Assembly (NCBI GenBank): GCA_016709335.1
Contig: JADJNC010000008.1
Span: forward strand, 62,001-126,000
Source of the DNA: Candidatus Propionivibrio dominans
Lineage (GTDB): Bacteria; Pseudomonadota; Gammaproteobacteria; Burkholderiales; Rhodocyclaceae
Length of the DNA stretch: 64,000 bases
Direction of reading: 5' to 3'
A program made the position numbers and the translations under genes. Shown here piece by piece: positions 8,448-17,026 of the stretch (within the stretch, counting starts at the first letter, position 1; every line of letters begins with the position of its first letter). Under the pieces are notes generated by a model. That model saw nothing but the letters and a program-made list of their open reading frames with translations, searched no databases and was not told the DNA's origin.

Positions 8448-11156
8448 ATGAACCCGACACAGCGAACAACTGAGTGGCATCACCGGCCGGTCGAGGAGGT
8501 AGCAGCCCTTCTGAAGACGGCGCTTGACGCTGGCCTGAGCGATGACGAGGCGGCTGCACTGCGTACGCTGCACGGCGAGAACCGCATCACGCCGAAGCCC
8601 GGCAAGGGGCCGCTGTTGCGCTTTGCCTTGCAATTCAGTCAGCCGCTGGTGGTGGTGCTGGTGATTGCCGGCATGGTCACGGCTTTTCTTGGCGAATGGG
8701 TCGATTCCGGGGTGATTTTCGGCGTCACGCTGATCAATGCGCTGATCGGCTTCATTCAGGAAGGGCGCGCCGAGAATGCGCTGGCGGCGCTGGCACGTTC
8801 GGTAACCAGCGAAGCGACCGTGTTGCGCAGTGGCGCCAAGCGGCGCCTGCCATCGCCGGCGCTGGTTCCCGGCGACGTGGTACTGCTGGCGGCAGGCGAC
8901 AAGGTGCCGGCCGATCTGCGTCTGTTTCGCGCCAAGGAATTACAGGCCATCGAATCGGCGCTCACCGGCGAATCGACGGCGGTCAGCAAGCATGGCGCGG
9001 TGCTGCCGGAAGACACGCTGCTTGCCGATCGCGGCAACATGGCTTACGCCGGGACGGTGATGATCAGCGGGCAGGGCGCCGGTGTGGTTGTCGCCACGGG
9101 CAACACGACGCAGACCGGCCGCATTTCGCGCCTGATTGCCGAAGCGCCCGACCTGAGCACGCCGCTGACGGTCAAGATGGCAGTGTTCAGCAACTGGTTG
9201 CTGATCGTCATTGGCCTGCTCGCGCTGTTCACCTTCGCTATCGGTCTGTGGCGTGGTGAATCGGTTTTCGAGATGTTCATGGCGGCGGTGGCTCTGGCGG
9301 TGGGGGCAATTCCCGAGGGGTTGCCGGCGGCGATGACGATCACCCTGGCCATTGGCGTATCGCGCATGGCCAAGCGTCGGGCGATCATCCGCAAGCTGCC
9401 GGCCGTCGAAACGCTGGGCAGTACGACGGTGATCTGCTCAGACAAGACCGGTACGCTGACTGAAAACCAGATGAGCGTGTGCGCGCTGTATGACGGGGGC
9501 GTTCGCTATCCGGTGAGCGGCAGCGGCTACGCGCCGAGCGGGAAGATTGGTGAAAATGCACCGGTCATCGGTGCGTTGCGCGAATGCCTGCTGGCCGGGG
9601 CACTGTGCAACGATGCCGCCCTGCACAAAGTCGGTAAGCATTGGGAGATTACCGGCGACCCGACCGAAGGCGCGCTGCTGGTGGCTGCACGCAAAGGCGG
9701 TCTCGACGAAAATACCCTGCTCAGGCTGTTTCCTCGTCGCGATGAAATCCCCTTCGACTCGACGCGCCAGTACATGGGCACCCTGCATGAAATCGAGGGC
9801 GTACGCATTGCTTATTTCAAGGGTGCCATCGAGCAACTCTTGCCACGTTCGACGAGCATGCTCGATGCGGCGGGCGAAGCGCAGCCGATCGATCGCCGGC
9901 AGATCGAGAAGGTCGCTGGCGAAATGGCCGGCGAGGGCTTGCGCGTGCTTGCCGTGGCGCGCCTGATGGCGGTTTCTGGCGATGTGCTGGAACGCGAACA
10001 GCTCGAGCAGCTTGAAGAAAATGCGAATATTGACTGCGGACTGCAGTTCATCGGTCTGGTCGGCATGCTCGATCCACCGCGGCCCAAGGCCATTGCCGCG
10101 GTAAAAACCTGTCATACGGCCGGCATCGTAGTCAAGATGATCACCGGCGATCACGCCGTGACGGCGCTGTCGATCGCAACCCGGGTCGGCATCGCCAAAG
10201 TGGGCGACAGGGTGCTCACCGGGCGCGATCTGGCCGCACTCGACGACAATGCTTTGCTCCCCGTGGCGCAGGCCGTGCATGTCTTTGCCCGCGTCGAACC
10301 CGAGCAGAAGCTGCGTCTGGTGCGCGCCCTGCAGGCCGATGGCGAGGTGGTGGCGATGACCGGCGACGGGGTGAATGACGCACCGGCGCTGAAGCAGGCC
10401 GATATCGGCATCGCCATGGGCCTGGCCGGTACCGAGGTCGCCAAGGAGGCGGCCGACATGGTGCTCACCGATGACGATTTCGCCGCCATCGAAGCCGCCG
10501 TTGAGGAAGGGCGCGGGGTTTTCGACAATCTGGTGAAGTTCATCACGTGGACGCTGCCGACCAATTTCGGCGAAGGGCTGGTCATTTTGACGGCCATCGT
10601 GGCCGGCGTCACGCTGCCGATCACGGCGTTGCAGATCCTGTGGATCAACATGACGACGGCGGTCTTTCTCGGCCTGATGCTGGCCTTCGAGCCGATCGAG
10701 CCGGGCGTCATGCGCCGCGCGCCGCGCGCACCGCGGACGCCGATTCTGAGCCAGGCGCTGATCGGGCGCATCGTGCTGGTCAGCGTGCTATTGCTGGCCG
10801 GCTCGTTCGGCCTTTTTCTGCTCGCACAGGCGCGCGGGCACACGCTGGCCGAGGCGCGCACGGTGGCGATCAACGTCTTTGTGGTGGTCGAGACCTTCTA
10901 CCTGTTCAACTGCCGCTCGCTTGAACGCTCGGCGCTGCGCATCGGTCTCTTCTCCAATCCGGCGATCTGGTATGGCGTGGCGACGATGGCCGTCCTGCAA
11001 CTGGCGCTGACCTATGTGCCGCTGATGAACAGGCTGTTTGCCACCGCACCGATCGGCGCGCAGGCGTGGCTGGAGATTTTTGCCGTGGGGCTGGCTTCGT
11101 TGCTGGTGGTGGGGGTGGAAAAGCGCTTTCTTAATCGCCGCCAGGGGCATCGCTAG
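8448..11156 (+). CDS. P-type (type II, Ca2+-ATPase-like) cation-transporting ATPase
   Basis: 902 residues with all type II P-ATPase features: N-terminal cation ATPase domain, actuator motif LTGES (about 172-176), helix 4 ion-site motif IPEGLP (about 286), phosphorylation site DKTGTLT (Asp332), nucleotide domain with FKGAIEQLL, hinge TGDGVNDAP (about 638-646) and six C-terminal helices. The PEGLP motif and sequence layout place it with bacterial SERCA/PMR1-like calcium pumps, but Mn2+, Na+ or K+ cannot be excluded. Inner membrane. It closes the five-gene run that begins at 3916, 15 bases after the previous stop. A second pump of the same type lies at 19424-22111. Confidence 0.9.
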   Translation: MNPTQRTTEWHHRPVEEVAALLKTALDAGLSDDEAAALRTLHGENRITPKPGKGPLLRFALQFSQPLVVVLVIAGMVTAFLGEWVDSGVIFGVTLINALIGFIQEGRAENALAALARSVTSEATVLRSGAKRRLPSPALVPGDVVLLAAGDKVPADLRLFRAKELQAIESALTGESTAVSKHGAVLPEDTLLADRGNMAYAGTVMISGQGAGVVVATGNTTQTGRISRLIAEAPDLSTPLTVKMAVFSNWLLIVIGLLALFTFAIGLWRGESVFEMFMAAVALAVGAIPEGLPAAMTITLAIGVSRMAKRRAIIRKLPAVETLGSTTVICSDKTGTLTENQMSVCALYDGGVRYPVSGSGYAPSGKIGENAPVIGALRECLLAGALCNDAALHKVGKHWEITGDPTEGALLVAARKGGLDENTLLRLFPRRDEIPFDSTRQYMGTLHEIEGVRIAYFKGAIEQLLPRSTSMLDAAGEAQPIDRRQIEKVAGEMAGEGLRVLAVARLMAVSGDVLEREQLEQLEENANIDCGLQFIGLVGMLDPPRPKAIAAVKTCHTAGIVVKMITGDHAVTALSIATRVGIAKVGDRVLTGRDLAALDDNALLPVAQAVHVFARVEPEQKLRLVRALQADGEVVAMTGDGVNDAPALKQADIGIAMGLAGTEVAKEAADMVLTDDDFAAIEAAVEEGRGVFDNLVKFITWTLPTNFGEGLVILTAIVAGVTLPITALQILWINMTTAVFLGLMLAFEPIEPGVMRRAPRAPRTPILSQALIGRIVLVSVLLLAGSFGLFLLAQARGHTLAEARTVAINVFVVVETFYLFNCRSLERSALRIGLFSNPAIWYGVATMAVLQLALTYVPLMNRLFATAPIGAQAWLEIFAVGLASLLVVGVEKRFLNRRQGHR

Positions 11157-11194
11157 AAGTAAGAATGGTGCGCCATAGCGGCACCTGAATGATC

Positions 11195-11354
11195 GTCATT
11201 CCGGCGAAAGCCGGAATCCAGATTCGTTCATCTGATCAAGAAATTAAAAGAACAGTTTGATAAACGAACTGGATTCCGGGTCAAGCCCGGAATGACCGCG
11301 AAGCCTGGCCTCGGGCCACGGTAATACAATGAGTAGCGCTGGAACAAATTTACC
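11195..11354. repeat. REPIN/MITE-like element, copy 2
   Basis: Nearly the same internal structure as the copy at 3711: CATTCCGGCGAAAGCCGGAAT at 11198-11218, an AT-rich spacer with matching words (CATCTGATCAAG, TTAAAAGAA), then ATTCCGGGTCAAGCCCGGAAT at 11274-11294, and the right terminal sequence AACAAATTTACC at 11343-11354. The left terminal repeat is missing. Between the right REP and the end it carries GCGAAGCCTGGCCTCGGGCC, shared with the copy at 43144-43260. It fills most of the 284-base gap between the ATPase and ybaL and may act as a terminator for the ATPase. No gene is seen in that gap. Confidence 0.75.
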
Positions 11355-11440
11355 CTGCGAATACCCCGATTTCGAGAGCCTGTCCGGGCGCACAAGGTAT
11401 ACTTCCGCGCCGTGTATCGGCCAGAGCAACGAAAGATTGA

Positions 11441-13162
11441 ATGAATCACAACATTTCCCTGATTACCACCATTGCGGCCGGCTTTGGCGCCGCACTGGTC
11501 TTTGGCTTCATTGCCGAACGGATGAAGGTGCCGGCGCTGGTGGGTTACCTGCTGGCAGGCGTCCTCATTGGCCCTGCGACACCGGGTTTCGTTGCCGATG
11601 TGCATCTCGCCTCGCAGTTGTCGGAGATCGGCATCATGTTGCTGATGTTTGGCGTCGGGCTGCATTTTTCGCTTAAAGACCTGCTCACGGTCAGGCGCAT
11701 TGCCGTTCCGGGTGCGCTGGTGCAGATGGCGGTGGCTACGCTGCTGGGCATGTTTACGGCCTGGTGCTGGGGGTGGAGTCCGGGAAGTGCCCTGATCTTT
11801 GGACTGGCGCTGTCCTGCGCCAGTACCGTGGTATTGCTCAAGTCGCTCGAAAGCCTGGGTCAGCTCGATACGATGAATGGCCGCATTGCCATTGGCTGGC
11901 TGGTTGTCCAGGATCTGTCTGCGGTGTTGGTCCTGGTGCTATTGCCCCCGCTGGTGGCCGTTCTTGGCGGCTCGAAAGATCACGTCGCCGACGCCAGTGC
12001 GCTGTGGATGAGCATCGGCCAGATTTTGTTGCAGGTTTCGGTGTTCATTGTCCTGATGCTGGTTGTCGGGCGCCGGGTACTGCCCTGGGTGTTGTGGCAG
12101 GTTGCACGCACGGGTTCGCGCGAGCTATTCACCCTGTCCGTGGTCGCCACCGCGATCGGCATCGCCTTTGGCGCATCGTCGCTGTTCAGCGTTTCGTTTG
12201 CGCTCGGCGCGTTCTTCGCCGGCACGGTCATGCGTGAATCCGAGTTCAGCCATCGCGCAGCGCAGGAGTCCTTGCCGCTCCGGGATGCCTTCTCGGTGCT
12301 GTTTTTTGTTTCGGTGGGCATGCTGTTTGACCCCGCCATCCTGGTCGATGAGCCGCTACGTGTGCTCGGCGTCCTGGTCATCATCATTTTCGGTAATTCG
12401 CTCGCCGCGCTATCGCTGGTCATCGCGCTGCGTTACCCGCTAAATACGGCACTGACCGTTGCGGCGAGCCTGGGCCAGATCGGCGAGTTCTCGATTATTC
12501 TGGCCGGTCTGGGTTTGTCGCTCGGATTGCTGTCTACCGAGGGCATGAATCTGGTGCTGGCGGGTGTATTGATCTCGATTGCCTTGAACTCATTCCTGTT
12601 TACCGCCATCAAGCCTTTCCGCTCCTGGGCGCTCAAGCACTCTGCTTTGGCCCGCCGACTGGAACAGCGACAAGACCCGTATGCCGAGCTGCCCATGAGT
12701 ACCGAACGCAAATACCTCGAAGGGCAGGTCGTTCTGGTCGGTTATGGCCGGGTGGGGCGTCGCATTGCCAGGGCGCTCGATGAGCGCGGCATTCCCTATG
12801 TGGTTGCGGAACAGAATCGTGAGGTGGTCGAAGACCTGCGCAAGTCAGGGAAAGCCGCTGTGTCAGGAAATGCCGCCGAAGCGGCGGTATTGATCCAGGC
12901 CCACATTGCCAAAGCCGCCATGCTGGTCGTCGCCATGCCCGATACGCTCAACGTCCGGCAAATGGCCGATATCGCACGGACACTCAACCCGGACATTGAA
13001 ATCATTTTGCGTACTCACGGCGAGGATGAATCGCTATTGCTGCGCCGCGACGGAATCGGAACGGTCTTCTTCGGCGAGGAGGAACTGGCCCGGGGAATGA
13101 CCAGCCATATTCTTGAGCGTTTTGCTCCGCAGCCTGCGACGAAGCCACCCGGCCACGGGTGA
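11441..13162 (+). CDS. ybaL: YbaL-type K+/H+ antiporter with TrkA-N domain
   Basis: 573 residues. Residues about 1-385 form a CPA2 exchanger domain of about twelve helices (PALVGYLLAGVLIGP near residue 31, FMVG-like LLMFGVGLHFS near 69, SASTVVLLKSLE-type helix near 126). Residues about 420-540 are a TrkA-N/RCK nucleotide-binding domain starting VVLVGYGRVGRRIARAL. The length and two-domain layout match E. coli YbaL rather than KefB/KefC. It probably exchanges K+ for protons at the inner membrane under nucleotide control. It follows repeat copy 2 and is followed by a recombination relic, so it stands as its own unit. Confidence 0.85.
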   Translation: MNHNISLITTIAAGFGAALVFGFIAERMKVPALVGYLLAGVLIGPATPGFVADVHLASQLSEIGIMLLMFGVGLHFSLKDLLTVRRIAVPGALVQMAVATLLGMFTAWCWGWSPGSALIFGLALSCASTVVLLKSLESLGQLDTMNGRIAIGWLVVQDLSAVLVLVLLPPLVAVLGGSKDHVADASALWMSIGQILLQVSVFIVLMLVVGRRVLPWVLWQVARTGSRELFTLSVVATAIGIAFGASSLFSVSFALGAFFAGTVMRESEFSHRAAQESLPLRDAFSVLFFVSVGMLFDPAILVDEPLRVLGVLVIIIFGNSLAALSLVIALRYPLNTALTVAASLGQIGEFSIILAGLGLSLGLLSTEGMNLVLAGVLISIALNSFLFTAIKPFRSWALKHSALARRLEQRQDPYAELPMSTERKYLEGQVVLVGYGRVGRRIARALDERGIPYVVAEQNREVVEDLRKSGKAAVSGNAAEAAVLIQAHIAKAAMLVVAMPDTLNVRQMADIARTLNPDIEIILRTHGEDESLLLRRDGIGTVFFGEEELARGMTSHILERFAPQPATKPPGHG

Positions 13163-13224
13163 CCAGGGTGAATACTATCCCACGCCAAACTTTCCGCTGT
13201 TAGCAAGCCTTAGCCGCCTTAGCC

Positions 13225-13345
13225 ATGGTGGGGATTGGCGGGCGCCAGCAGCGCGACGGCGATACCGTGGTTGTGCCTGGCATGGATCGCTTGGCGCGTA
13301 ACCTGGACGACCTTCGCCTCGGGCAAAGGCTTAACAAGCTGAGGC
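13225..13345 (+). pseudogene. Serine resolvase/invertase fragment
   Basis: A short stretch reading GDTVVVPGMDRLARNLDDLR (from about 13258) matches the conserved region of small serine recombinases of the Tn3 resolvase/Pin type, where D-x-L-V-V-x-x-x-DRLAR-N-L-x-D-L is a hallmark just after the catalytic-loop region. The following residues (LGQRLNKLRRS) resemble the next helix with a frameshift or loss. Neither the N-terminal catalytic Ser segment nor the C-terminal helix-turn-helix is present: the open frame continues into antisense sequence of the acetyltransferase gene. It is a remnant of a transposon or phage recombinase, immediately next to a toxin-antitoxin pair. Confidence 0.65.
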
Positions 13346-13347
13346 GT

Positions 13348-13854
13348 TCAAGCAAAACGCCGAGCATCCTTGAGCAGCAGAATGAGTTGCCGTTCGTGCG
13401 CTGGTGTGGACTCGAAGCCAAAACGACGATAGAACGTCTCGGCATCTTCGTCGATGGGGTGTGTCAGCACAGCCCGAATGCCCGCTTGCTCAGCAATTGC
13501 CATCGTTCGGCGGATTGCGTCTTGCAGCAGGCTGAAACCAAGACCCTGCCCCTGGTAGTCGAGATCGACTGCAAGCCTCGCCAGAATAACCAGTGGAATC
13601 GGGTACTGGCCCATCCCGCGACGAATCCGCTCGGGAGCATCGAGCGTGTCGATCTGACCAACTGTCAAGCTGAAGTACCCGGCGACGCGGTCCCCATCAC
13701 AGGCGACGAACGTTTTCGCCGAACCGCTACCTTGAGCTTGGCGAGCGTGTCGCAGAAGCCAGTCGGTGAGGGCCGGTTTCCCGCAGTCAAACTTTTCCAA
13801 CCGATGATTCGCATCCAGTGTTAGTGGTGCCGATAGACTCACTTCTCTGACCAC
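13348..13854 (-). CDS. GNAT-family acetyltransferase toxin (TacT/AtaT-like)
   Basis: 168 residues, single GNAT domain. The start DCGKPALTDWLLRHARQAQ matches the TacT-type N-terminus, the acetyl-CoA loop is LDYQGQGLGFSLL (Q-x-x-G-x-G, about 101-107), and FYRRFGFESTP near the C-terminus carries the conserved Tyr of this toxin class. Family members acetylate the amino group of charged tRNAs and stop translation. It lies downstream of, and overlaps by 16 bases, a DUF1778 antitoxin gene, the standard order for this type II module. The target tRNA cannot be read from sequence. Probably acquired horizontally, given the recombinase fragment just beyond its 3' end. Confidence 0.85.
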   Translation of the reverse strand: MVREVSLSAPLTLDANHRLEKFDCGKPALTDWLLRHARQAQGSGSAKTFVACDGDRVAGYFSLTVGQIDTLDAPERIRRGMGQYPIPLVILARLAVDLDYQGQGLGFSLLQDAIRRTMAIAEQAGIRAVLTHPIDEDAETFYRRFGFESTPAHERQLILLLKDARRFA

Positions 13855-14123
13855 ACCGGACGCCGGGAGAACAAATTGATCAAACCGGGGTTGTCAGACT
13901 CCGGTCGATCCAGCATTTCCAGGAGCGCTTGATACTGAATTCCGGAAACCATAAACAATCGCTGGTCGAGCAAGGTCTGTTCGGCCGCCTGGTAAGCGGC
14001 ATCGAGAATGAAATCAGTCAACGATTTGTGTGCGACGTCGGCGGCGCGACGCAGAACGGTTTCTTGTTCAGGCGTAGCGCGCAGGCCGAGTCGGGCTGAT
14101 CTAGCGGTAGTAGACGCAGGCAT
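13839..14123 (-). CDS. DUF1778 ribbon-helix-helix antitoxin (TacA-like)
   Basis: 94 residues. The N-terminal half (SARLGLRATPEQETVLRRAAD, then KSLTDFILDAAYQAAEQTL) is the ribbon-helix-helix DNA-binding domain of DUF1778 proteins; the C-terminal tail (residues about 58-94) is the toxin-neutralising region, which in TacA wraps over the acetyltransferase and covers its active site. Overlaps the toxin gene by 16 bases, consistent with translational coupling. An inverted repeat upstream of its start at 14142-14166 is the likely autoregulatory operator. Confidence 0.85.
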   Translation of the reverse strand: MPASTTARSARLGLRATPEQETVLRRAADVAHKSLTDFILDAAYQAAEQTLLDQRLFMVSGIQYQALLEMLDRPESDNPGLINLFSRRPVWSEK

Positions 14124-14141
14124 GGCAAATTTCCTTCAGGT

Positions 14142-14166
14142 GTACTAATAGGTCTAACGTTAGTAC
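14142..14166 (-). promoter_or_regulatory. Probable operator of the DUF1778/GNAT toxin-antitoxin pair
   Basis: Perfect 7-base inverted repeat, GTACTAA at 14142-14148 and TTAGTAC at 14160-14166, with an 11-base spacer, starting 19 bases upstream of the antitoxin ATG. Ribbon-helix-helix antitoxins bind such short palindromic sites over their own promoter. Confidence 0.6.
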
Positions 14167-14233
14167 AAATGACGCAATTCGTCCAGAAGAAGGTCAATTT
14201 GCGGATCAAAGATCAAGGATCAAGATTCCTGTT

Positions 14234-16144
14234 TTAGTTGTCCTCTTCCAGAACGGTGATCGGGAGCAGCGCCACGTAGTCGTTCACCGAGCCACCGGCC
14301 AGGCAACACTCGATGATCCTGCGGCCCAAGGGATTAAGGTCATCCGCTTCGAGGAACTGGGCCAACTCCTTGTGGAAGAATTCGGTCAGTTGCCGGGCAC
14401 CCTGGTCATAGGCAGCGATTCCGACTTCCGGCTGCTTATCGACTTGCAGCAGAATCCCCGGAATGGTCTGCCCTTCGACGACCACGCTCTTCATCGCGAA
14501 GCCGAGCAGCGGGCAGCGCGAGGGAGTAACCTGCTCTGGCGAGAAGTGCGCGCCGCCACGCCGAGCAAGATACTCGCGGGCGATCCACTGCGGCATAAAG
14601 CCCGTTTCCCATGCACCGATGTGCTGATTGGGGCACAGGATGTACTTCATGCGCGGGGTCGCGACGATCTGATCGAGAAGCAGGTTGGCCTGGTCGACCA
14701 TGCGCCCGGTAGCGAAAGGCCAGTACGACCCGACGCCTTCCGAACTCATGCCTTCGGTGGTCACGATACTGGGATTGGCGTGGCCACGCGGCGCCACCAG
14801 CCGCCACAGCCAGGCCAGCGCCGGCGGCAGGACATGGAAGAGACCGATGATGCCGTAGGTCGGATGCTCGACCGAGTTCGGCGGGCAGCGCACGCCGAAG
14901 CTGCGGATGTCCACACTGACTGAGCCATTGTGGACGCCGGGAACCGCCTTGCGCGGGACAACCACACGCGGGTTCGGGCACGGCTTGCCGGGCTCGTCCT
15001 CGATATGCTCCCAGATCAGCGCCGTGCTACCCGGGTGGGCGTCGATGTTGAGAAACAACATCGGCTCGCTGGGATGGATGGTCATCTTCTCGAGGTTGGG
15101 GTCGGTGCCGTAGTGGGTGATGTGATTGACGCGAACGAACCAGCCCTGTTCGGCATCCATCAGTGCCAGACGCCCGTCGTTCTTGCCCAGCGAGGGGTGG
15201 CACAAGGCCATATCGTCGGTCACCGCACGCAGTTCGCAGTTGTGCGGCAGCACCAGAGTGCGGCGTTCGCCCGACAGTACATTGGTGCCGAGGAGCAGCG
15301 CGCCGTCCTTCTGGCGATGGACCTGCTCGAGGATTTCGCTCTTGCCGCCGCCACTGGCGCCTTCGTGCATGATGCACAGCTTGTTGGCATACGGCGTGAT
15401 GACCACCACGGCCGCACAATGTGCGGTCAGCCAATGCTCACGTTCACCCAGGGCGAGCAGGACGCCGTAGATGCCTTTCTTGGCACTGGGGCCGGGATAG
15501 AGGTTGTAACTGAACAATTCGTGCCGGCCGGGACGGCGGTTGTGCACCACCATCTGCTTGCCTTTGAAATGGGTATGGCGGAACGGTGGCGCAACGAAGA
15601 TCACGGCCTTCGGGTCAAAGTCGGCTGGCAGGGCCTTTTCGTCGAGAATACCCTGGAGCAGGGCCAGCCCGAGCGCGAAAAAGCCGGCGTTGGCCGGGGC
15701 TACCACCAGGGCATGGGCACCGATGCCGGGGGCTCCGGCGATAAAGGGGAACAGCGCCAGCTCCTGGGTCTTGAGCCAGGCGAAGGTTTCTTCGCGCAGC
15801 GAATCGAAGGACTCGCCGTACTCGTCCTCGAAGCGGGGTTTGTCGGTGGGCAGGTCGTCGGCGATGACCATGCAATCGGGATCGCGGCGGCGCATGTAGG
15901 ACTCGACGTAATTCGCCGCGATGCCGTTCTTGACCCGGCACACATTGGCTTCCAGCACCCGACCCCGGCCAGGCACTTCGTAGGCCACCTCATGCACGCC
16001 ATTAACGGCATCACGCGTCGCCAGTTCGTACAGCTCCTGCCAGGTGCTGGCCACGGTATATTTCGGGCATGCTTCGAGAATGTGCTGCACCGATAGCGGG
16101 ATCTGGAACCCCACGTTGACTTCACTCAGGCTAACTTCACTCAT
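14234..16144 (-). CDS. DUF4914 protein, PEP-carboxykinase-like P-loop fold
   Basis: 636 residues with no signal peptide or membrane segment. It matches my recollection of the DUF4914 family. A P-loop GASGGGKSE occurs near residue 264, preceded by YANKLCIMHE and followed by a second acidic segment, the layout of the PEP carboxykinase/HPr kinase nucleotide-binding fold. Other conserved-looking blocks are RHTHFKGKQM (about 195) and MSSEGVGSYWPFATGR (about 480), the latter reminiscent of a metal or substrate loop. The reaction is unknown. AGGAG lies 8 bases before the start. It is not obviously in an operon: the BI-1 gene follows it on the same strand after about 95 bases, with a weak terminator-like stem between (about 16160-16185). 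Confidence 0.75.
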   Translation of the reverse strand: MSEVSLSEVNVGFQIPLSVQHILEACPKYTVASTWQELYELATRDAVNGVHEVAYEVPGRGRVLEANVCRVKNGIAANYVESYMRRRDPDCMVIADDLPTDKPRFEDEYGESFDSLREETFAWLKTQELALFPFIAGAPGIGAHALVVAPANAGFFALGLALLQGILDEKALPADFDPKAVIFVAPPFRHTHFKGKQMVVHNRRPGRHELFSYNLYPGPSAKKGIYGVLLALGEREHWLTAHCAAVVVITPYANKLCIMHEGASGGGKSEILEQVHRQKDGALLLGTNVLSGERRTLVLPHNCELRAVTDDMALCHPSLGKNDGRLALMDAEQGWFVRVNHITHYGTDPNLEKMTIHPSEPMLFLNIDAHPGSTALIWEHIEDEPGKPCPNPRVVVPRKAVPGVHNGSVSVDIRSFGVRCPPNSVEHPTYGIIGLFHVLPPALAWLWRLVAPRGHANPSIVTTEGMSSEGVGSYWPFATGRMVDQANLLLDQIVATPRMKYILCPNQHIGAWETGFMPQWIAREYLARRGGAHFSPEQVTPSRCPLLGFAMKSVVVEGQTIPGILLQVDKQPEVGIAAYDQGARQLTEFFHKELAQFLEADDLNPLGRRIIECCLAGGSVNDYVALLPITVLEEDN

Positions 16145-16239
16145 GATGTTTTAACTCCTAAAAAAAGCCCAGAAAACCCAAGGGCCTGATGGGGCCTTAT
16201 GCGGTATTCGCCGCACGACGATTGACGCGGAAACCGCGC

Positions 16240-16920
16240 CTACTCATTGCTGTTCATGAAACCGAACAGGTGCAGCAAACTGGTAAACAGGTTGAAGATG
16301 GAAACGAACAGGGTCACGGTGGCCATCACGTAGTTGGTCTCGCCACCGTGGATGATGTTGCTGGTTTCATAGAGGATGAGGCCGGACATCAGCAGCACGA
16401 AGGCGGCCGAAACGGTCAGTGACAGCGCCGGGATCGCCAGGAAGATCGCTGCCAGACCGGCCAGGAAGGCGAGCAGGATGCCGACCATCAGGAAGCCGCC
16501 CATGAAGCTGAAATCCTTCTTCGTGGATAGTGCGTAGCCGGACAGGCCGAGGAAGATCGCTGCCGTGCCGCCCATCGCCATCATCACCGTCTGGCCGCCG
16601 TTGGGCAGGCCGAGGTAGTGACTGACGATCGGGCCGAGCGTGTAGCCCATGAAGCCGGTCAGGGCGAACACCGACAGGATCCCCCAGGCGCTGTTCTTCA
16701 GCCTGGTGGTGGCGAAGAGCAGGCCGAAGTAGCCAGCCAGGGTAATGATCAAGCCGGGATGCGGCAGTTTCAGTGCCACCGATGTCGCGGCTGTGACAGC
16801 GGCAAACAGCAGCGTCATCGACAGCAACATATAGGTGTTGCGGATCACCCGGTTGGCGGCGAGCACGGATTCCGCATCGCGCTGCGGCAGGGCAATGGCC
16901 TGGGTTCTGGAAGGGTTCAT
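16240..16920 (-). CDS. Bax inhibitor-1 (BI-1/YccA) family membrane protein, copy 1
   Basis: 226 residues with seven hydrophobic segments. The order and motifs match the BI-1/TMBIM family: FALTGFMGYTLGPIVSHYLG around residue 82, AIFLGLSGYALSTKKD around residue 118, and LILYETSNIIHGGETNYV near the C-terminus, with the two Asp/Glu-containing helices proposed to gate Ca2+ or proton leak in BsYetJ. Probably an inner-membrane calcium/pH-related channel. A near-identical copy at 28984-29664 has the same length and differs at only about one residue in ten. Located downstream of terC with a terminator-like hairpin between them. Confidence 0.85.
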   Translation of the reverse strand: MNPSRTQAIALPQRDAESVLAANRVIRNTYMLLSMTLLFAAVTAATSVALKLPHPGLIITLAGYFGLLFATTRLKNSAWGILSVFALTGFMGYTLGPIVSHYLGLPNGGQTVMMAMGGTAAIFLGLSGYALSTKKDFSFMGGFLMVGILLAFLAGLAAIFLAIPALSLTVSAAFVLLMSGLILYETSNIIHGGETNYVMATVTLFVSIFNLFTSLLHLFGFMNSNE

Positions 16921-16945
16921 GGCAGTCTCCTGGGGTTAAAAGGTT

Positions 16946-17026
16946 TCAAAAGCCCGCGTTGGCGGGACGGCAATCGACATCGCGCTGGCTGCTGGCGAAG
17001 GCGGGAAGGTCGAAGGGATGCTTCAT
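16946..17026 (-). CDS. Small ORF coupled to terC, 26 residues
   Basis: Starts at an ATG that overlaps the terC stop (ATGA at 17023-17026), with AGGAG 6 to 8 bases upstream inside the end of terC. The predicted peptide begins [18 protein letters not shown] and ends in sequence that is itself the arm of a rho-independent terminator. No family recognised. It may be a real small protein, a leader-type peptide whose translation affects readthrough into the BI-1 gene, or chance. The ribosome-binding site and overlap are the only support. Confidence 0.3.
   Translation of the reverse strand: MKHPFDLPAFASSQRDVDCRPANAGF
16948..16966 (-). terminator. Rho-independent terminator after terC
   Basis: On the minus strand CCCGC, loop CAAC, GCGGG, then CTTTT. 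The stem is only five G/C pairs but is followed at once by the T run. It lies between terC and the BI-1 gene and inside the last codons of the coupled small ORF. Confidence 0.5.

Noticed and set aside
9438..10280. 280-codon frame antisense to the first P-type ATPase
   Set aside because: Shadow of a clearly functional gene; no motifs.
14930..16096. 388-codon frame antisense to the DUF4914 gene
   Set aside because: No domain-like pattern; the opposite strand carries a P-loop protein with a good ribosome site.
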